Positions 63,201-64,000 of a stretch of 64,000 bases of DNA are shown piece after piece; position 1 is the stretch's first letter; each line of letters begins with the position of its first letter. The stretch spans positions 1-64,000 of the forward strand of contig VFZX01000003.1 in assembly GCA_016871015.1 (NCBI GenBank), written 5' to 3'. The notes beneath the pieces are model-generated. The model searched no databases. It was not told the DNA's origin and worked only from the letters and a program-made list of their open reading frames with translations. The stretch is from Acidobacteriota bacterium (GTDB lineage: Bacteria > Acidobacteriota > Terriglobia > Bryobacterales > Bryobacteraceae). The position numbers and the translations under genes are program-made.

Positions 63201-63464
63201 GATGCCCTCCTGGACGAACTGGCCGAATCCGGTGTGCTCGACCGTCAACGTGTAGGAGCCAAGCGGTAGCGACGGGAAACGGAAGCCGCCGCCGGCGTCC
63301 GTCGAGGCTGTGCGGTTGTAGTTGGTGGCGGCGTTGCGGACGGTCACCTGGGCGCCGCTCACCGCCGCCTCCGAAGGATCGCGGACCTCGCCGAAAATCG
63401 TCCCGGATACGGCTTGCGCGAAAAGCGAAGCCGGAATCAAGAGAAGGAGACTCAGCCACATCAT
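60216..63464 (-). CDS. Oar-like TonB-dependent receptor 4
   Basis: The 1082-residue protein has leader MMWLSLLLLIPASLFAQ and the carboxypeptidase-regulatory domain (GTIFGEVRDPSEAAVSGAQV). The plug motif is IEQLPLNGRNFTQLIQLTTG, and the barrel ends in IQFVMKLFF. All parts are in one frame and look intact, unlike receptor 3 in the neighbouring decayed belt. It is divergent from the dehydrogenase at the right end across 35 bp. Confidence 0.88.
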   Translation of the reverse strand: MMWLSLLLLIPASLFAQAVSGTIFGEVRDPSEAAVSGAQVTVRNAATNYNRTASTDAGGGFRFPSLPLGSYTLTVEHTGFGQFVQEGITLQVDQQARVDVVLRVGNVAEKVVVAAEAPLVNTTNAETAEVVERTRIEQLPLNGRNFTQLIQLTTGTNTGAAGDQQSNLVINHFRGSAFFSANGMRTWYNNYILDGVNNNESAWNSGGIILLPVIDAIQEFKVSTGNFSSEFGRSAGGVVNVQTRSGTNEFHGNLFEFFRNSALDANDFFNNASNQPRPGFRQNQFGATFGGPVRRNRLFFFADYQGTRQVRGMTYLASVANDAMRRGDFSGTRFGQIYDPFTTRAQGTGITRDPFPDRRIPASRFDPVVPRYLDIMPQANTGGADAIALNFINNPKWTRHGNQGDLRVDYNAGSKGTLFGRFSKDRAGQNFPNDLTTARNPFGGGGRANNLDLTAQSAVINGTYVATASLVLEGRLGFNRYNFLGLPLGADDPLIDQLKLPGSHIAQNARSITAITIGGLTAFGPTSGLPNSSIQNLYQWVFNASWTRGRHSFKTGLDARRHQRNNYFISAQPTGSFAFNPNFTSQNGLGAGGAGFASFLLGTPDSINRGVVDGRTGRRNTEWGLYVQDDFKVSNALSLSYGLRYEYYQPWYEIGDRMSALDQETGRVVFAGKDNKFGRALRRGDKNNFAPRAGLAWRMPSWPKLVVRAGYGLSYVEEFGGNGTNPIQNPPGSTTQQLVYAPTQLPGTRLSAGIPIPQPVNVSSPSGQYRQVAYGAVAAYAQSWDLSLQREFGQSWLIDAAYVGSKGTHLLEITDPNQPVPGPGAINPRRPLFALAPNVTLNEGASVGNSIYHSFQLKVQKRFARGFYVLGSYTLAKVIGSVDSNFSNAVPGVASFGQAQDARNRAADRSLSDTDVPQRLVASYGWELPLFRKHRLLGGWQISGITTFSAGNPFDVLMQASTLNSGTTRGRTGFADGRISNWTIDRYFDTAAFRAPAAFTFGNSGRNVLRGPGVKTWDVSVIKDTQLTERFRLQWRTDLFNAANTPQFNSPGNSIGTPQAGRISSTRFATNRQIQFVMKLFF

Positions 63465-63499
63465 GCATGACAGTGTATCGAACCTGATAGCATGTGCTG

Positions 63500-64000
63500 A
63501 TGCACGGCGAGATCACGCAACTGTTCGACTTAGGCGGCAAGTGCGCCCTGGTGACTGGCGGCGCGCGGACCATGGGGTGGGACGCGGCTTGCGTGCTCGC
63601 CGCGGCCGGATGCCGTGTGGCGATCACGAGCCGGTCGGCCGAATCGGCCCGCGAGTCCGCCGCGCGCCTCAAGGATCAGTACGGCGTGGACGCGGCTGGC
63701 TGGCAGCTAGACCAGACGAGCCATGCCGAGGTCGCGCGTGTGGCCGGCGAGGCAATCGTCTGGGCCGGCCGCGTCGACATCCTGGTGAACAACTCGGGCG
63801 GCGGCGTGGGCGCGAGTCCGCCGCCACTGCTCGACCGCGATGTCGCCGACCTCGACTTGCTTCTCCAGTTGAATCTGAACGGCATGCTCTACTGCTGCCG
63901 CGAGGTGGGACGGCACATGGTGGAACAAGGAGGCGGCAAGATCATCAACATCGCCTCGATCGCCGGACTTTGCGGGCGCGACCGGCGGATGTACGTCGAG
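63500..64000 (+). CDS. Short-chain dehydrogenase/reductase, 5' part
   Basis: The gene runs off the right end; 167 codons are present. The cofactor motif is ALVTGGARTMGWDAACVLA, a slightly altered TGxxxGxG with Trp and Asp after the last Gly. RVDILVNNSGG is the conserved NNAG-like motif and IINIASIAG the strand with the catalytic Ser. The YxxxK pair lies beyond the window. The substrate is unknown. Confidence 0.85.
   Translation, partial: MHGEITQLFDLGGKCALVTGGARTMGWDAACVLAAAGCRVAITSRSAESARESAARLKDQYGVDAAGWQLDQTSHAEVARVAGEAIVWAGRVDILVNNSGGGVGASPPPLLDRDVADLDLLLQLNLNGMLYCCREVGRHMVEQGGGKIINIASIAGLCGRDRRMYVE

Overview
The window is GC-rich, densely coded bacterial DNA and looks like an acidobacterium of the Solibacter/Bryobacter type (class inferred from gene content, not proven). 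The pointers are four Oar-like TonB-dependent receptors with carboxypeptidase-regulatory N-termini, a subtilase ending in the C-terminal domain first named from Solibacter (TIGR03437), an N-terminally dihaem PQQ dehydrogenase, a DUF885 protein, a DUF6152 protein, a cytochrome/copper monooxygenase-like protein, and many secreted proteins without assigned function. I recognised no rRNA, tRNA or CRISPR array.

Layout. 1-1380: the 3' stump of an ABC ATPase, cut at a probable insertion-sequence end, followed by its membrane partner. 1392-8072: secreted proteins, an S9 peptidase and receptor 1. 8105-8393: a broken four-helix-bundle (S23/IVP-type) gene. 8438-16860, minus strand: a PQQ dehydrogenase, DUF885 and receptor 2 run of overlapping genes, then a lipoprotein and a two-gene HEPN module. 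16924-22399: tandem overlapping subtilases. 22396-25221: a SelA-like PLP protein, an FmdB-type zinc ribbon and a PBP4-type carboxypeptidase. 25268-31258: a small ORF and a five-gene minus-strand run (MFS carrier, dihaem peroxidase, cupredoxin lipoprotein, sialate-esterase-like SGNH protein, GalT). 31326-38565: signalling genes (REC-PAS-GGDEF-EAL, a PAS sensor without kinase, a histidine kinase without PAS) with a ThuA-like protein and a DmpA-type peptidase between them. 38750-40680: ECF sigma factor, probable anti-sigma factor and a secreted protein, then a kinase remnant.

40836-51057 is the metabolic centrepiece: two divergent operons that match the N-methylglutamate (NMG) pathway of methylamine oxidation. 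One strand carries four subunits of the sarcosine-oxidase type (read here as N-methylglutamate dehydrogenase, mgdABCD) plus a GltS glutamate carrier. The other carries the three N-methylglutamate synthase subunits (mgsABC) and a glutamine-synthetase-like gamma-glutamylmethylamide synthetase (gmaS). GmaS would join methylamine to glutamate, MgsABC would form N-methylglutamate, and Mgd would release formaldehyde and regenerate glutamate.

51058-60215 is a decayed belt: remnants of an overlapping two-gene toxin-antitoxin-like pair, an IS630-type transposase, receptor 3 broken by a 17-bp tandem duplication, a C-terminal gene fragment, a frameshifted DUF6152 gene and an integrase-type transposase with a 20-bp tandem duplication. 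Two intact genes (a secreted beta-rich protein and a cytochrome/monooxygenase-like protein) sit within it. Receptor 4 and the start of a short-chain dehydrogenase close the window. Exact short tandem duplications of 4, 17 and 20 bp inside three different dead genes are a repeated mutational signature.
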